64,000 bases of DNA from Echinicola rosea (GCF_005281475.1 NZ_CP040106.1:3066501-3130500), one strand, 5' to 3'. Shown: positions 27,359 to 36,140, counted from the first letter of the stretch. Notes: generated by a model not told the origin, from the letters alone. A program made the numbers and translations.

Positions 27359-29637
27359 TTTTTTCTCTTTAAGGTGTAGTTCAGTTTATCAGCATCCCAT
27401 TCCGGTATGTTTCTCATTTTTCCCAGGAGCCTGGAAATAAGATTAGAATACAACATGGTTGCTGGTTCTTCTCTTGGCAAAAAGCTTCTCCAGGACAAGT
27501 ATGTGAATGAGTAAATCTGCTGTGTGATATAGTTCAAATCATAGAACATTAAGTCCTTTAATTCCGAATCGTCATGATTCCCTTGGGGTGTTCTAAGTTT
27601 AATTTGTATAGGAGTGCTCATACCGTGCTTGGCTGTTTTCAGCTCTCTTGCACCAAGCATCTGAACCAAGCTTGTTTCATCATCAATAAATACGTTGCTT
27701 CCTCGTTGAGGAATGAATTTTCCAATTAACTGATTAGAACCATACTTTTTTTCTCCCTGCTGATTCGTATCAAATAATATGCTCGGATGGCTTTTGCTAA
27801 TTGTTACAAATGCAAACTTGATGTTGAATTGACTAATGTCTTTTACCAATTGACTAATAACATCAAACTCAACATTCTTTATGGGTTTGAAAATGTGAAA
27901 AATCAAACGTACCGTATCACCCTCTTGCCAAGCGTATTCGTCAGAAAGTCGGGTAATGGAACTCTTCAAACTTTTAAGTAATTCTTCAAAATAGCTTTCA
28001 TACGGCACATCTTTCACCTTATCACCTAAAAGGTATTGACCATCGCTAGACATGAAGGTTGTAATACCCACAACACGGCTGCTCTCAGCTCCTTTATACA
28101 TTCCGCTTCTCAACCAACTGTGCCCAATGCCAATTACTATCTCTCTATCAACTGAGCGTTGAGCAGGCAACACCCAAGGCGTACCACCAAGCTTTGCATA
28201 AATTTGTAATGCCAATGGATTAAGAATGTACTCGGAATAACTTGAAAGCGTTGTTGAACGAACAAATTGCACCGGTATTTCTAGCGAAAGTAATTTTGCT
28301 TTTATTTTATAATAAGGATTATCCCGATCTGATAAATTTCTGAACCTATCAGGAATTTCAATAATAGCCAAATGAGGCTTTTCATCATCATAATTGCTTA
28401 TCACTCCCAAGTAATCTTCCAGTTGATAATCTGAGGTTTCCTGAATGATATAATTGACCTCTTGTAACTCATATTTCTTTAAAAGTCCTTTTTGGAAATA
28501 TCTTGAATCAGGCAACCCGTCTTTTAAATGAGAAAGGAACTTAGTGAAATCCCCTCTTTTTGCTCGATGACAAATACTTAATACGAGAGGGTTTTTAATG
28601 TCAAAACTAATGCTGTCGTATGGGCCATAATTGGATAAGCCCATATCAGCATTCATATTATTTTTCTTAGTGCCGGCATGATCGTAAATAAACGTAGGCG
28701 TTTGCAAGTTCATGCTCTTTTGCACCTGCATAGGTATACTATCTACTTTGAAGCAGAAGCCATCCTTATTTTGAAATAGAATCGGATTGCCTTTATCAGA
28801 GAATAGATGTTTGGCAATATTGCTTATTTCACTGAACTGATTGACCGGGTTCTGTTTCTTGATACGTTCTTGACTAACGGCTGCCAAAATTTGATCGCAC
28901 TTTTGCTCACCGGTAGCAAAATTCAAATAAGTCTGAATGTTACGTTTGGTTTTTCGTATAAAAAGCTCTTGTAAAGGAAAGCTCTTTTCACCCTCACTGG
29001 TAGATACACTTGCGGTATCTCCATTGATGGATTGCAGCGTTCCTACAAAGTCTTCATTGGGAGCCAGTACATTATCTAATCCTGGAAGTGTTTCGGCATG
29101 CAGCACTTCAAAGTCTGTTAAGTCAAACCCTTCTTGATTGAGCTCCTGACATGAAATGTTAAACACCCAGTTTCTTCGGATATTAACCACAAAGGCAAAT
29201 CCTTTGGCATTGTTGATATTCGTTTCTCGAAGCTGAACTTCAATAAGCTTTTTGAAAGCAATTTTATGTTTAAGTTTTTCGGGCAGATAGCTTAAAATTA
29301 AATCATCCTTTTCTTGTCGAGAGTAAAAACGGAAAGGATAAAAATCTACCGGAATAAACCCTTGAAAACGGTCTTTAAAGGTTCTGAAAAAGATGTGTTT
29401 TGCCAATGATGCGGTAACCTTGGCATCATCATATACCGAACGTCTTTCAACTTTTCCGGTAAGTTGGTTTTCTTCATCTTCCTTATTGGATATAACAATT
29501 AAATTACCATCCCTAAAAAACGAATATGAAGCATTATACACCTGCCTCAACTCTTGCAAACGTTCATCAGAATAGGGTTCTGTGATTACCTGGTAATCTG
29601 TAAAATCAAATTGTAGGGGAAAGTAATTTAACTGCAT
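27346..29637 (-). CDS. Long prokaryotic Argonaute with degenerate PIWI site
   Basis: A 763-residue protein from ATG 29637 (MQLNYFPLQFDFTDYQV); a longer frame to 29700 overlaps the upstream gene and is not needed. About residues 1-380 are an N-terminal lobe. The MID region includes LAIIEIPDRF and the signature NPLALQIYAKLGGTPW; PIWI occupies about residues 498-763 and ends SFLPREEPATMLYSNLISRL. Of the DEDX tetrad, the first Asp is replaced (IVIGIGHSW) and the strand normally carrying the third acidic residue reads LIFHIFKPIK. So slicing is not expected. It would bind guide and target nucleic acid and signal to a partner. It starts one base after the SEC-C gene and overlaps the two-TM gene. No APAZ domain is seen. 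Confidence 0.82.
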   Translation of the reverse strand: MQLNYFPLQFDFTDYQVITEPYSDERLQELRQVYNASYSFFRDGNLIVISNKEDEENQLTGKVERRSVYDDAKVTASLAKHIFFRTFKDRFQGFIPVDFYPFRFYSRQEKDDLILSYLPEKLKHKIAFKKLIEVQLRETNINNAKGFAFVVNIRRNWVFNISCQELNQEGFDLTDFEVLHAETLPGLDNVLAPNEDFVGTLQSINGDTASVSTSEGEKSFPLQELFIRKTKRNIQTYLNFATGEQKCDQILAAVSQERIKKQNPVNQFSEISNIAKHLFSDKGNPILFQNKDGFCFKVDSIPMQVQKSMNLQTPTFIYDHAGTKKNNMNADMGLSNYGPYDSISFDIKNPLVLSICHRAKRGDFTKFLSHLKDGLPDSRYFQKGLLKKYELQEVNYIIQETSDYQLEDYLGVISNYDDEKPHLAIIEIPDRFRNLSDRDNPYYKIKAKLLSLEIPVQFVRSTTLSSYSEYILNPLALQIYAKLGGTPWVLPAQRSVDREIVIGIGHSWLRSGMYKGAESSRVVGITTFMSSDGQYLLGDKVKDVPYESYFEELLKSLKSSITRLSDEYAWQEGDTVRLIFHIFKPIKNVEFDVISQLVKDISQFNIKFAFVTISKSHPSILFDTNQQGEKKYGSNQLIGKFIPQRGSNVFIDDETSLVQMLGARELKTAKHGMSTPIQIKLRTPQGNHDDSELKDLMFYDLNYITQQIYSFTYLSWRSFLPREEPATMLYSNLISRLLGKMRNIPEWDADKLNYTLKRKKWFL

Positions 29638-29638
29638 A

Positions 29639-30913
29639 TTATTTGTCTTTATGTTTTTGGCTGATCTTAATAAACTCATCTCTCGGAATACAGCAATCAA
29701 TTACTTGCTTACCACTTCCGCAAAAGCATGGGTCAGTCATGCTCAAATACGATTTCTTGACTATAAACTCTTCGGCCTCACCTTCATCAAAATCCACAGC
29801 TTCACCTTCTGAGGCTCTGAATATCTTATCCATAGTAGCCTTCATTTTAGAAAGTGTTTCTTCCGATATGTTCCTGTTCATATTGCTGCTATTTGGATAA
29901 TCGAAATACTCTTTCCATAATCCATAAGTCAGGGAATCTTCAATAATTGGAGGTTCATTGACATACTTCTTTTTGGCTTCTTCACCTTCTTTTTCCAGAT
30001 ACTCCACTATTTGCTTGAAGTCCTTTTTTAGCTCTGTGCCTATAATGAATTGCTGATCTTCTCTGATAAGAAGAGGAGCTAGCTGTTTGTGTATTTTATC
30101 ATTGGAGGTAAATACATTGCAAAAAGGCAGGTAGTACAGGTATTCCAAATCGACACGATTAGTAGGGCGTGTACCTATAAGTTCACTTTGTAGCCCAAGG
30201 TGAAAAAGGAGGTCCACTTTGAGGCAATGAGCTGTGTAGGGTGCAAAGGCCGTAATCAGTGGACGATTTGCTGCTATCCATCGTGAAAATATGCTCATGC
30301 CATCAATTTCTCCTTCTCCATAATTGTCAATCATGTAGGCAAGGAGGCGGTCTTGTAAACTGTGGTCGGACAAGACGGAGTTTACTTTCTCATGTAGCTG
30401 ATCAAATGATTTTAACCTTTCATGCTCAGTGGCCTGGAGAATTTTCTGTAGGTTTTTGAGAAGGTTTTCATGTGTGGTTAAGGTTCTCCATAACTGGGAA
30501 AGGTCATGATCAGCATCTGTGAACTTCCCATCCTTCCACTTATAAATAGCTTTTTCTTCTGCCGTTTCCCTGACTACCATTCCTTTTCTATGGGCGTCAG
30601 GTTGTACAACCTTTTCTATGTCCAGGGTGGGTCTTCCATCCATTTCCACCGGTTCACCGGATAATTCCCCCTTTACCAATGTCCTGTAGTAAGCATTGAC
30701 TACACTGTACATTGGGAACAACTTGGTTGCAAAGTCTTTAACCCTAATATCAGATGGTGTTTTGCCTTCTTGCGTTTCCTTTTTCAGATCACCAAGGATC
30801 TCCATCACCAATACAGGAGCTACATTGTGCTTGTAATAGCTACTAAGCCTCATCAGCTCCGGAAAGCTGAGAGATTGGAAAGTGGATTTGTCTATGGTGA
30901 TTGTAATGTTCAT
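29639..30913 (-). CDS. PIN-like protein with C-terminal SEC-C zinc motif
   Basis: A 424-residue protein. The C-terminus DPCFCGSGKQVIDCC is a SEC-C zinc-binding motif. The N-terminus (ITIDKSTFQSLSFPELM, PVLVMEILGDLKKE) and the central DLEYLYYLPFCNVFTSNDK resemble the acidic strands of a PIN-like RNase fold, as in large PIN proteins with an early Asp, then E-x-x-x-D, then D-x-x-Y and S-x-D-K. SEC-C motifs often tether proteins to nucleic acid or partner proteins. The start of Argonaute follows its stop by one base. A nuclease acting with Argonaute is plausible but unproven; the PIN assignment is by eye only. Confidence 0.68.
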   Translation of the reverse strand: MNITITIDKSTFQSLSFPELMRLSSYYKHNVAPVLVMEILGDLKKETQEGKTPSDIRVKDFATKLFPMYSVVNAYYRTLVKGELSGEPVEMDGRPTLDIEKVVQPDAHRKGMVVRETAEEKAIYKWKDGKFTDADHDLSQLWRTLTTHENLLKNLQKILQATEHERLKSFDQLHEKVNSVLSDHSLQDRLLAYMIDNYGEGEIDGMSIFSRWIAANRPLITAFAPYTAHCLKVDLLFHLGLQSELIGTRPTNRVDLEYLYYLPFCNVFTSNDKIHKQLAPLLIREDQQFIIGTELKKDFKQIVEYLEKEGEEAKKKYVNEPPIIEDSLTYGLWKEYFDYPNSSNMNRNISEETLSKMKATMDKIFRASEGEAVDFDEGEAEEFIVKKSYLSMTDPCFCGSGKQVIDCCIPRDEFIKISQKHKDK

Positions 30914-30948
30914 TTTAAGTTGTCTGTATTTGCTTTAAATCATATGTG

Positions 30949-31725
30949 CTATGCATTATTAATTACTTCCGCTATTTCCTCAGCAATTTCGTTGACAGTG
31001 AAATTGGCAGTGTTCCTTGCTAGTTTATCAGCCAAGGAGGGCGAGTAGTCAATTACTTCCTGCTTGGTGATATTATGCCATATTGGTAATAAAACTTGTT
31101 CTCCACCAATAACCCGAGTAATGATGCCATCCAATTCATAGTTAGTCCAACCTTTCTTAATGAAGTTTTTGGATAGAACCACTATTCCGAATTTGCTCTT
31201 GGCCAATCCTTTATCAATTTTCTGTCGCAAACTGTCTCCAATTCTCAATTCAAACTCGTCATACCAAACAGAAAGCCCCGCATTTCTTAAAGCAACAGCT
31301 AATGGTCTTACAATCTCTTCTTTGTCTTCTGAAGCATGGGAAATGAAAACATCATGCTCTCTGTAATCATGCTCTTGATGGTCAAATGGTGATTCACCTC
31401 TTCCCTGAACTAATGAAGGTACTGACGAAAGAGGAGCGTCCTGATACGTGGGTAAAGCAGAGGGGAGAACCTGTACACTTGCATTAGTACTGCCTTTGAG
31501 TCCTTGCATATCGACTGTGACATACCAATGACCAGAACTTGGGACACCCAATACAACAGGGGATTTAGTAACTAGACCGCCAGCGTAGCGATGAGACCTA
31601 CCATTCTTGTAGTTACTGTAATTCGAACTATCCATCAATCTTACATTTGCTGCATTACCAGACAAAGTGACTTTTACTCTCTGTCCACGGTTTAACTGTT
31701 TTAAGTCCCAAACAAGGTATTTCAT
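30949..31725 (-). CDS. DUF1883-TIR domain protein
   Basis: A 258-residue protein. Residues 1-88 match DUF1883, a small beta-rich domain (MKYLVWDLKQLNRGQRVKVT). After a linker, residues 120-258 form a TIR domain: HDVFISHASEDKEEIVRPLA, LRNAGLSVWYDEFELRIGDS and WTNYELDGI, whose Glu is the usual catalytic residue of NAD-cleaving TIRs. Bacterial TIR proteins often deplete NAD+ or make cyclic ADP-ribose signals in defence. Its ATG follows the stop of hsdS by one base, and the PIN/SEC-C gene is 35 bases downstream. It is not a TIR-APAZ protein and there is no ThsA, so it is neither SPARTA nor Thoeris in the known form. Confidence 0.85.
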   Translation of the reverse strand: MKYLVWDLKQLNRGQRVKVTLSGNAANVRLMDSSNYSNYKNGRSHRYAGGLVTKSPVVLGVPSSGHWYVTVDMQGLKGSTNASVQVLPSALPTYQDAPLSSVPSLVQGRGESPFDHQEHDYREHDVFISHASEDKEEIVRPLAVALRNAGLSVWYDEFELRIGDSLRQKIDKGLAKSKFGIVVLSKNFIKKGWTNYELDGIITRVIGGEQVLLPIWHNITKQEVIDYSPSLADKLARNTANFTVNEIAEEIAEVINNA

Positions 31726-31726
31726 G

Positions 31727-32950
31727 TCAGTTTTCTTTTATGTTTACCCTTATCTCACCCGTCAATAGCTTTTGAATTAAGCCTTTCTTTTGCTCTTTTA
31801 AGATGTCCAATTGCTGTTGGTATATTGTTAGTTCTTTCTTGGCTTCAGAAAGTACTGCTGCTATTGCTTTCTGCTCATTGATTGAATTTGGAACTTCTAC
31901 CATAATAATCTTGAAGTCCTTGAATTTGCAGTTAAGAGTGTCATCAACAAGTCCTTGAGAGTTTCTGAAAAACTTGTGTACCATTTTTCTTTGCTTAAAC
32001 AAAAAAGAGAAAAACAGAACATCCGCATTATTTTTTGGGGTTACTATGGTATAGGCCGGACTTACTATGCCTTCTAATTCAGATATGGCGCTTCTGCCTT
32101 GCCACATCCTCATAGTATTGTATCCAATATCTCCAGGACAAATTCTTTTGTATTTTTCTTTATCCGAATTGGAGGTGTCTTTTTTATTCGATCCGTTTTG
32201 GGGGTAAACTCCCGATTCACCAACCGATAGTAAAGGAAGTTCAGTAAAACCTGTTTCTTTTCTTTCTGTAAAAAAATGCCCTAATGGTTTATTGATCCAA
32301 GAATCATTATAACCTTCAAGTCTAAGTTTTCCTGTTAATAATTGCTGTGCTAGCCCTTTGTTCCTTTTGGATAACACATCAATTATTTGTTCATACTTAA
32401 GAATCACACTATCCCAGGTTGAAAGAATCAATGCTATTTTTTTCTGCTCTTTCAGGTTTGGGAGAATGTGCTTGAATTTATACCACCAATGTGGTTTAAA
32501 AATCATTTTTTCAACATGAACACCGATACTTGAGTGAAAACATGTTTGTTGAAAATATTGACTATGAGAATAGTATTTTATAAAGTTTAGATCAAAATCA
32601 GGATTGACCTTTAAGACTAAATATTCATTAGATACTATAGAACCGTCTAGTTCTTTAGGTACAACACCACATGCACCATGAACAATTTGTCGTCTGGAAA
32701 TTAAAAAATCATTCTCTTTTATAAAGAATTGACTTTTAACTGATATTTGATCACCCCTTAGCCTTTCTCTTTTTTGTACGCCTCCTCGGCTTCTCTTAAC
32801 AGTGACTAAGTCATAAAGGACATCATCTTCAACTTTAGCTTTTCTGTTCAATTCATTGAAGACCTTATTCATCGTAAGTAAATTCCACCCAGAAGGGATT
32901 TTCGAAGGTAACTTTGGAATGCCTGGTTTTACGCTGTCCGGAATTTTCAT
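31727..32950 (-). CDS. hsdS: Type I specificity subunit, HsdS
   Basis: A 407-residue DNA-recognition subunit with two target recognition domains (about residues 20-180 and 215-370) separated and followed by conserved helices: LKEQKKIALILSTWDSVI with NKGLAQQLLTGKLRL, and LKEQKKGLIQKLLTGEIRV. The two recognition domains read the two halves of a split DNA target. It begins 2 bases after hsdM and the TIR gene begins one base after its end. The C-terminal helix sequence recurs in the chimera at 26274-26492. Confidence 0.94.
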   Translation of the reverse strand: MKIPDSVKPGIPKLPSKIPSGWNLLTMNKVFNELNRKAKVEDDVLYDLVTVKRSRGGVQKRERLRGDQISVKSQFFIKENDFLISRRQIVHGACGVVPKELDGSIVSNEYLVLKVNPDFDLNFIKYYSHSQYFQQTCFHSSIGVHVEKMIFKPHWWYKFKHILPNLKEQKKIALILSTWDSVILKYEQIIDVLSKRNKGLAQQLLTGKLRLEGYNDSWINKPLGHFFTERKETGFTELPLLSVGESGVYPQNGSNKKDTSNSDKEKYKRICPGDIGYNTMRMWQGRSAISELEGIVSPAYTIVTPKNNADVLFFSFLFKQRKMVHKFFRNSQGLVDDTLNCKFKDFKIIMVEVPNSINEQKAIAAVLSEAKKELTIYQQQLDILKEQKKGLIQKLLTGEIRVNIKEN

Positions 32951-32952
32951 AA

Positions 32953-34488
32953 TTAAAAACCTAGCTCGTTTAGATATTTATTCATCTTTGACTCAACTTC
33001 AGTCAGGTCTTTTTTTAAGTATTCTATTTGCCTTTGAGTCTCGGCAACATTCACCGGCTCTTCTTCTTCATATGTATCCACATATCTAGGTATGTTAAGG
33101 TTGTAATCATTTTTCCTTATTTCCTTAAGTGTTGCTCTGTACGCATATTTCCTAATCAACTCTAATCCCACTTCAGTATTTAGAGGGAGTGAAGTTGACT
33201 GTTGAAAAGATTCATATGTTTCTACAATTCTCTGAATATCTTCATCTCTTAGTTTATTTTGACTTTTCGAGTCATCATAATCTTGGCTGGCATCAATAAA
33301 TAACACATCTGTGTTTTCATTTTTTGCTCTATTGAAGATTAGGATTATTGCAGGAATCCCAGTTCCATAAAAGAGGTGAGAAGGTAGCCCAATCACTGCT
33401 TCTAATAAATTTTCTTCAATCAACTGTTGTCTGATTTTACCCTCACTACTTCCTCTAAATAATGCTCCATGAGGCAGTATTACTCCTACACGACCATTGT
33501 CGTGGTAGGTGGACTCAATCATGTGAGAGATGAAGGCATAGTCACCTTTACTTTTGGGCGGAATTCCTCTGTGGAATCGGTTGAATTGGTCAGAAATAGC
33601 ATTCTCTGCACCCCATTTATCTAGCGAGAACGGAGGATTTGCCCCAACTATGTTTCCCTTAAGCAAACTATCTCCCTCAAGAAGCTTTGGATTATTGAGT
33701 GTATCTCCCCATTCAATGGTAGCGTCATCTATCTCATGCAGAAACATATTCATGCGAGCGAGTGCCCAGGTGCTTCCGTTGATTTCCTGTCCGTAGAGAG
33801 AGAAGTTTTTGCTGCCTACCTGTTTTGCAAGTTTGATCAATAAAGAACCCGAACCGCAGGCGGGGTCTATGATACGGTCGCCCGGCTGTGGGTTGAGTAG
33901 CTTAGCCAATAGCTTTGATACCTGAGCAGGGGTGTAAAATTCTCCCGCTTTCTTTCCGGCATCACTGGCAAACTTTTCAATCAGGTACTCATAAGCATCA
34001 CCTATCACATCATTATCCTCCAGGTGGGAGGGCTGTAAATCCAGCGCAGAGAAATCCACCAAGAGGTTTTTAAGCCTTCTGTTTCGGTCTTTTGTTTGAC
34101 CAAGATTGGCTTCTGAATTGAAATCTATGTTTCGGAATACACGTTCTAATTTGCTGCGGTTAGCATCTTCCATGCTTTCAAGAGCCGTGTTGATCAGCTC
34201 GCCTACATTTGCCGCATTACGGTTTTCAAACAGGTAGTCGAAGGTGCAGGTATCCGGCAGTTGGAAACGTTCGTTTCTCAATGCTCGCTGGACCCGTATT
34301 TCATCACCATTGTACTTTTCTGCATAGAAGTTCTTTTTGTCCTTCCATACATCCGAAACATACTTTACGAAAAGCGTGGTGAGGATGTAGTCCTTGTATT
34401 GAGAAGGATCAATAACACCTCTAAAGGTGTCGCATGCTTTCCAGACAATGTTGTTGATCTCACCTTGGGTAATCGATTTTTTACTCAT
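32953..34488 (-). CDS. hsdM: Type I DNA methyltransferase subunit, HsdM
   Basis: A 511-residue N6-adenine methyltransferase. An N-terminal helical domain precedes the AdoMet motif DPACGSGSLLIKL near residue 208 and the catalytic NPPF near residue 281. The C-terminal coiled region (ETQRQIEYLKKDLTEVESKM) packs against HsdS. It methylates the host sites chosen by HsdS and forms the M2S core that recruits HsdR. It follows a small unknown gene by one base and precedes hsdS by two. Confidence 0.96.
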   Translation of the reverse strand: MSKKSITQGEINNIVWKACDTFRGVIDPSQYKDYILTTLFVKYVSDVWKDKKNFYAEKYNGDEIRVQRALRNERFQLPDTCTFDYLFENRNAANVGELINTALESMEDANRSKLERVFRNIDFNSEANLGQTKDRNRRLKNLLVDFSALDLQPSHLEDNDVIGDAYEYLIEKFASDAGKKAGEFYTPAQVSKLLAKLLNPQPGDRIIDPACGSGSLLIKLAKQVGSKNFSLYGQEINGSTWALARMNMFLHEIDDATIEWGDTLNNPKLLEGDSLLKGNIVGANPPFSLDKWGAENAISDQFNRFHRGIPPKSKGDYAFISHMIESTYHDNGRVGVILPHGALFRGSSEGKIRQQLIEENLLEAVIGLPSHLFYGTGIPAIILIFNRAKNENTDVLFIDASQDYDDSKSQNKLRDEDIQRIVETYESFQQSTSLPLNTEVGLELIRKYAYRATLKEIRKNDYNLNIPRYVDTYEEEEPVNVAETQRQIEYLKKDLTEVESKMNKYLNELGF

Positions 34489-34489
34489 G

Positions 34490-34912
34490 CTATTCGTTTA
34501 TTATTATGAATATTGAGGAATATGACTCTAAATTTTCATTGATGAATACTTCCTTGTGTTCAAGAATCCTATTATCTGGAATTTGAACACCAAGTTTTCG
34601 CAATTCCGTAGCTTCCTTTTTGGGAACCTGAAAACCTCTATTACTCTTGTGATGGGCTGAGCCATCTAAGTTTACTGCATAGATTTCCTTTTTGCTATTA
34701 TTGGGGTAGATGTGATAATGTCCTTTTACAGGGATGTTTTTATCTTTAGGATGATAAGTATATCTGTTCTGAGTTTTCTGGAATTTCTGATACGCTTTAT
34801 GTTCAATAATTAATTCCAAATCACTTGCAAGGAACACTACTTCAATAGCATAGGAAATTTTAATTCTTGCCAATTTTTGAAATCTTTTTATAAACTCGCT
34901 GTATGTCTGCAT
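34490..34912 (-). CDS. Small unknown protein in type I operon
   Basis: A 140-residue protein with no family I can name with confidence. Its middle, HYHIYPNNSKKEIYAVNLDG followed by SAHHKSNRGFQVPKKEA, looks like a small beta-rich fold of the kind that flanks type I genes, and it ends in a hydrophobic strand SSIFIIINE. It lies 4 bases after the half-hsdS and one base before hsdM, so it is certainly part of the operon. The PNNSKKEIY and HH residues are candidates for a functional site. Confidence 0.6.
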   Translation of the reverse strand: MQTYSEFIKRFQKLARIKISYAIEVVFLASDLELIIEHKAYQKFQKTQNRYTYHPKDKNIPVKGHYHIYPNNSKKEIYAVNLDGSAHHKSNRGFQVPKKEATELRKLGVQIPDNRILEHKEVFINENLESYSSIFIIINE

Positions 34913-34916
34913 GAAG

Positions 34917-35480
34917 TTAGTTTCTTGAAATTAAATTCTTAATGACTGCCTGATATACCTTTTGCTTTTCGGAAATGATCTTATTGGATATTTCCATGTC
35001 TTTGTAATGTAGCTGCTTAATCGCAATAGCCTTTTGCTGAAGCTCCAATGAAGGCAGCTTAACCGTTAATGCTTCCAATTCGGATTTCCGAATGGAAGGG
35101 ATGGAGCTGCCAGCACCCAGGGTTTGAAAATATGCTTGCATTTGGGGCATATTAAATAAGGTGGTAAGGAACTCTGGTATTACCCTTGATCGGTCTGTTT
35201 TGATGACAAAGAAGATAGAGGAGGCAATGGCAGGGCCAAAGGCTTTGTCATATGTCCATGCGAAGTTTCTCATTCCTTTTCCAACCATAATAATGTCGCC
35301 ATCTTTCAGAAGGTGAGATTCATTCTTTTGGTCGATCTGAATGAAAGTGTCTATCTGCCCAGTCTGATTTCCCCTATCATCAAAATGCTTTGCCTGTAAA
35401 TAGACAGCATTTCCCTCATCTGAGGGCTTGGTATATAAACCAAATTGTAGTTGGGCAATATCACTGAGTTTTATCTTCAT
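34917..35480 (-). CDS. Half-length HsdS, single recognition domain
   Basis: A 187-residue type I specificity-subunit homologue with one target recognition domain (LSDIAQLQFGLYTKPSDEGN, then DGDIIMVGKGMRNFAWTY) and one conserved helix (SIPSIRKSELEALTVKLPSL, QQKAIAIKQLHYKDMEISNK). Full HsdS has two such halves; half subunits can dimerise to read palindromic targets. It is the first gene of the operon. With a complete hsdS four genes on, it could give the same methylase a second specificity, or act as a regulator of it. Confidence 0.85.
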   Translation of the reverse strand: MKIKLSDIAQLQFGLYTKPSDEGNAVYLQAKHFDDRGNQTGQIDTFIQIDQKNESHLLKDGDIIMVGKGMRNFAWTYDKAFGPAIASSIFFVIKTDRSRVIPEFLTTLFNMPQMQAYFQTLGAGSSIPSIRKSELEALTVKLPSLELQQKAIAIKQLHYKDMEISNKIISEKQKVYQAVIKNLISRN

Positions 35481-35509
35481 TTAGTTTGTAGGGTCATTCA
35501 AATTTTAAA

Positions 35510-35517
35510 CAAAGGTA
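35510..35517 (-). promoter_or_regulatory. Candidate -7 box of the type I defence operon
   Basis: The minus strand reads TACCTTTG, matching the Bacteroidota -7 consensus TAnnTTTG, 30 bases upstream of the half-hsdS start. The -33 TTTG element is not clear. All genes to 19994 could be transcribed from here. Confidence 0.45.
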
Positions 35518-35844
35518 AGGAAAAGATAATTATAATAAAATAAAAAATATTGTAGAAATTTTCAAATTTCATTCATTTGGGATTAAAAACATAATTTCAA
35601 ATATTAAGTTTCCCTCAATACAATACCTAAATCTTGTTGGAAATTTAAAACAATAAGAATAGTCTCAGTCAAACTTGAAAGTAGTTTTTAACAGAAAAAT
35701 ATTTTTGTAGTTTGGTAAAGATTATCTACGTCAGACAAAAATTGTGAAAAAATGGGTCTGTCTATTGCGACGGCGTTAGACTGGCAATTATAGGGATCAA
35801 CGGATCACTTTCCAAAACCAAATTATTCTTTAATTTTTACTCAC
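35518..35844. other. Gene-free AT-rich region upstream of the defence operon
   Basis: About 330 AT-rich bases between the operon promoter and the direct repeat. No gene or RNA is recognised. Confidence 0.4.
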
Positions 35845-36105
35845 AAAGCCCAACTCAACAACCTCAAATCCTCCGCCAAATGATTCGAGTTCAGTCCAGC
35901 CAGCCCCTTAAAACAGGATTAAAGGATATTATTTGAGCTTGAGGTGTTTTGGAAGGACCTCAATATTCCGGCGATTTTCCCCGGCCTGGAAATTTTACGA
36001 AAGCAGGCAATGCTTAGATCAAATTTTTAGACTTAAACATATTATACAGCCCCTCCATCAACCTCAAATCCCGTAGAAAAAGGTTCGACATTTGTTCAAT
36101 AGAGC
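35845..36105 (-). repeat. About 260-bp direct repeat, copy 1, with coding-like tails
   Basis: Closely similar to 49047-49305. On the minus strand it contains two short conserved reading-frame ends: MSNLFLRDLRLMEGLY to a stop ending KSKNLI, and GLAGLNSNHLAEDLRLLSW to a stop. Differences from copy 2 fall largely at third codon positions, as if the tails were once translated. It marks the left edge of the efflux/chromate cargo. Confidence 0.75.
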
Positions 36106-36110
36106 TACTT

Positions 36111-36140
36111 AAGGAAACGGACGAATGAGTCTGTTTCCTT
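36111..36140 (+). terminator. Terminator-like inverted repeat
   Basis: Arms 36111-36121 and 36130-36140 pair with one G-T wobble around an 8-nt loop and are followed by a T run on the plus strand. No plus-strand gene is seen upstream, so its target transcript is unclear. Confidence 0.4.

Noticed and set aside
29638..29700. Longer Argonaute start at 29700
   Set aside because: The extra 21 codons overlap the SEC-C gene in another frame; ATG 29637 follows its stop by one base.
27346..31725. SPARTA (short Argonaute with TIR-APAZ)
   Set aside because: The Argonaute has a large N-terminal lobe, the TIR protein carries DUF1883 with no APAZ region, and another gene lies between them.
30949..31725. 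Thoeris system
   Set aside because: A TIR protein is present but no SIR2-SLOG (ThsA) or other Thoeris effector is visible.
31727..35480. Phase-variable hsdS shufflon
   Set aside because: The two hsdS genes are in the same direction, no inverted repeats between them were found, and the nearest recombinases lie outside the operon.
36111..36140. Terminator of the minus-strand recombinase operon
   Set aside because: The T run is on the plus strand, so it would not serve minus-strand transcripts.
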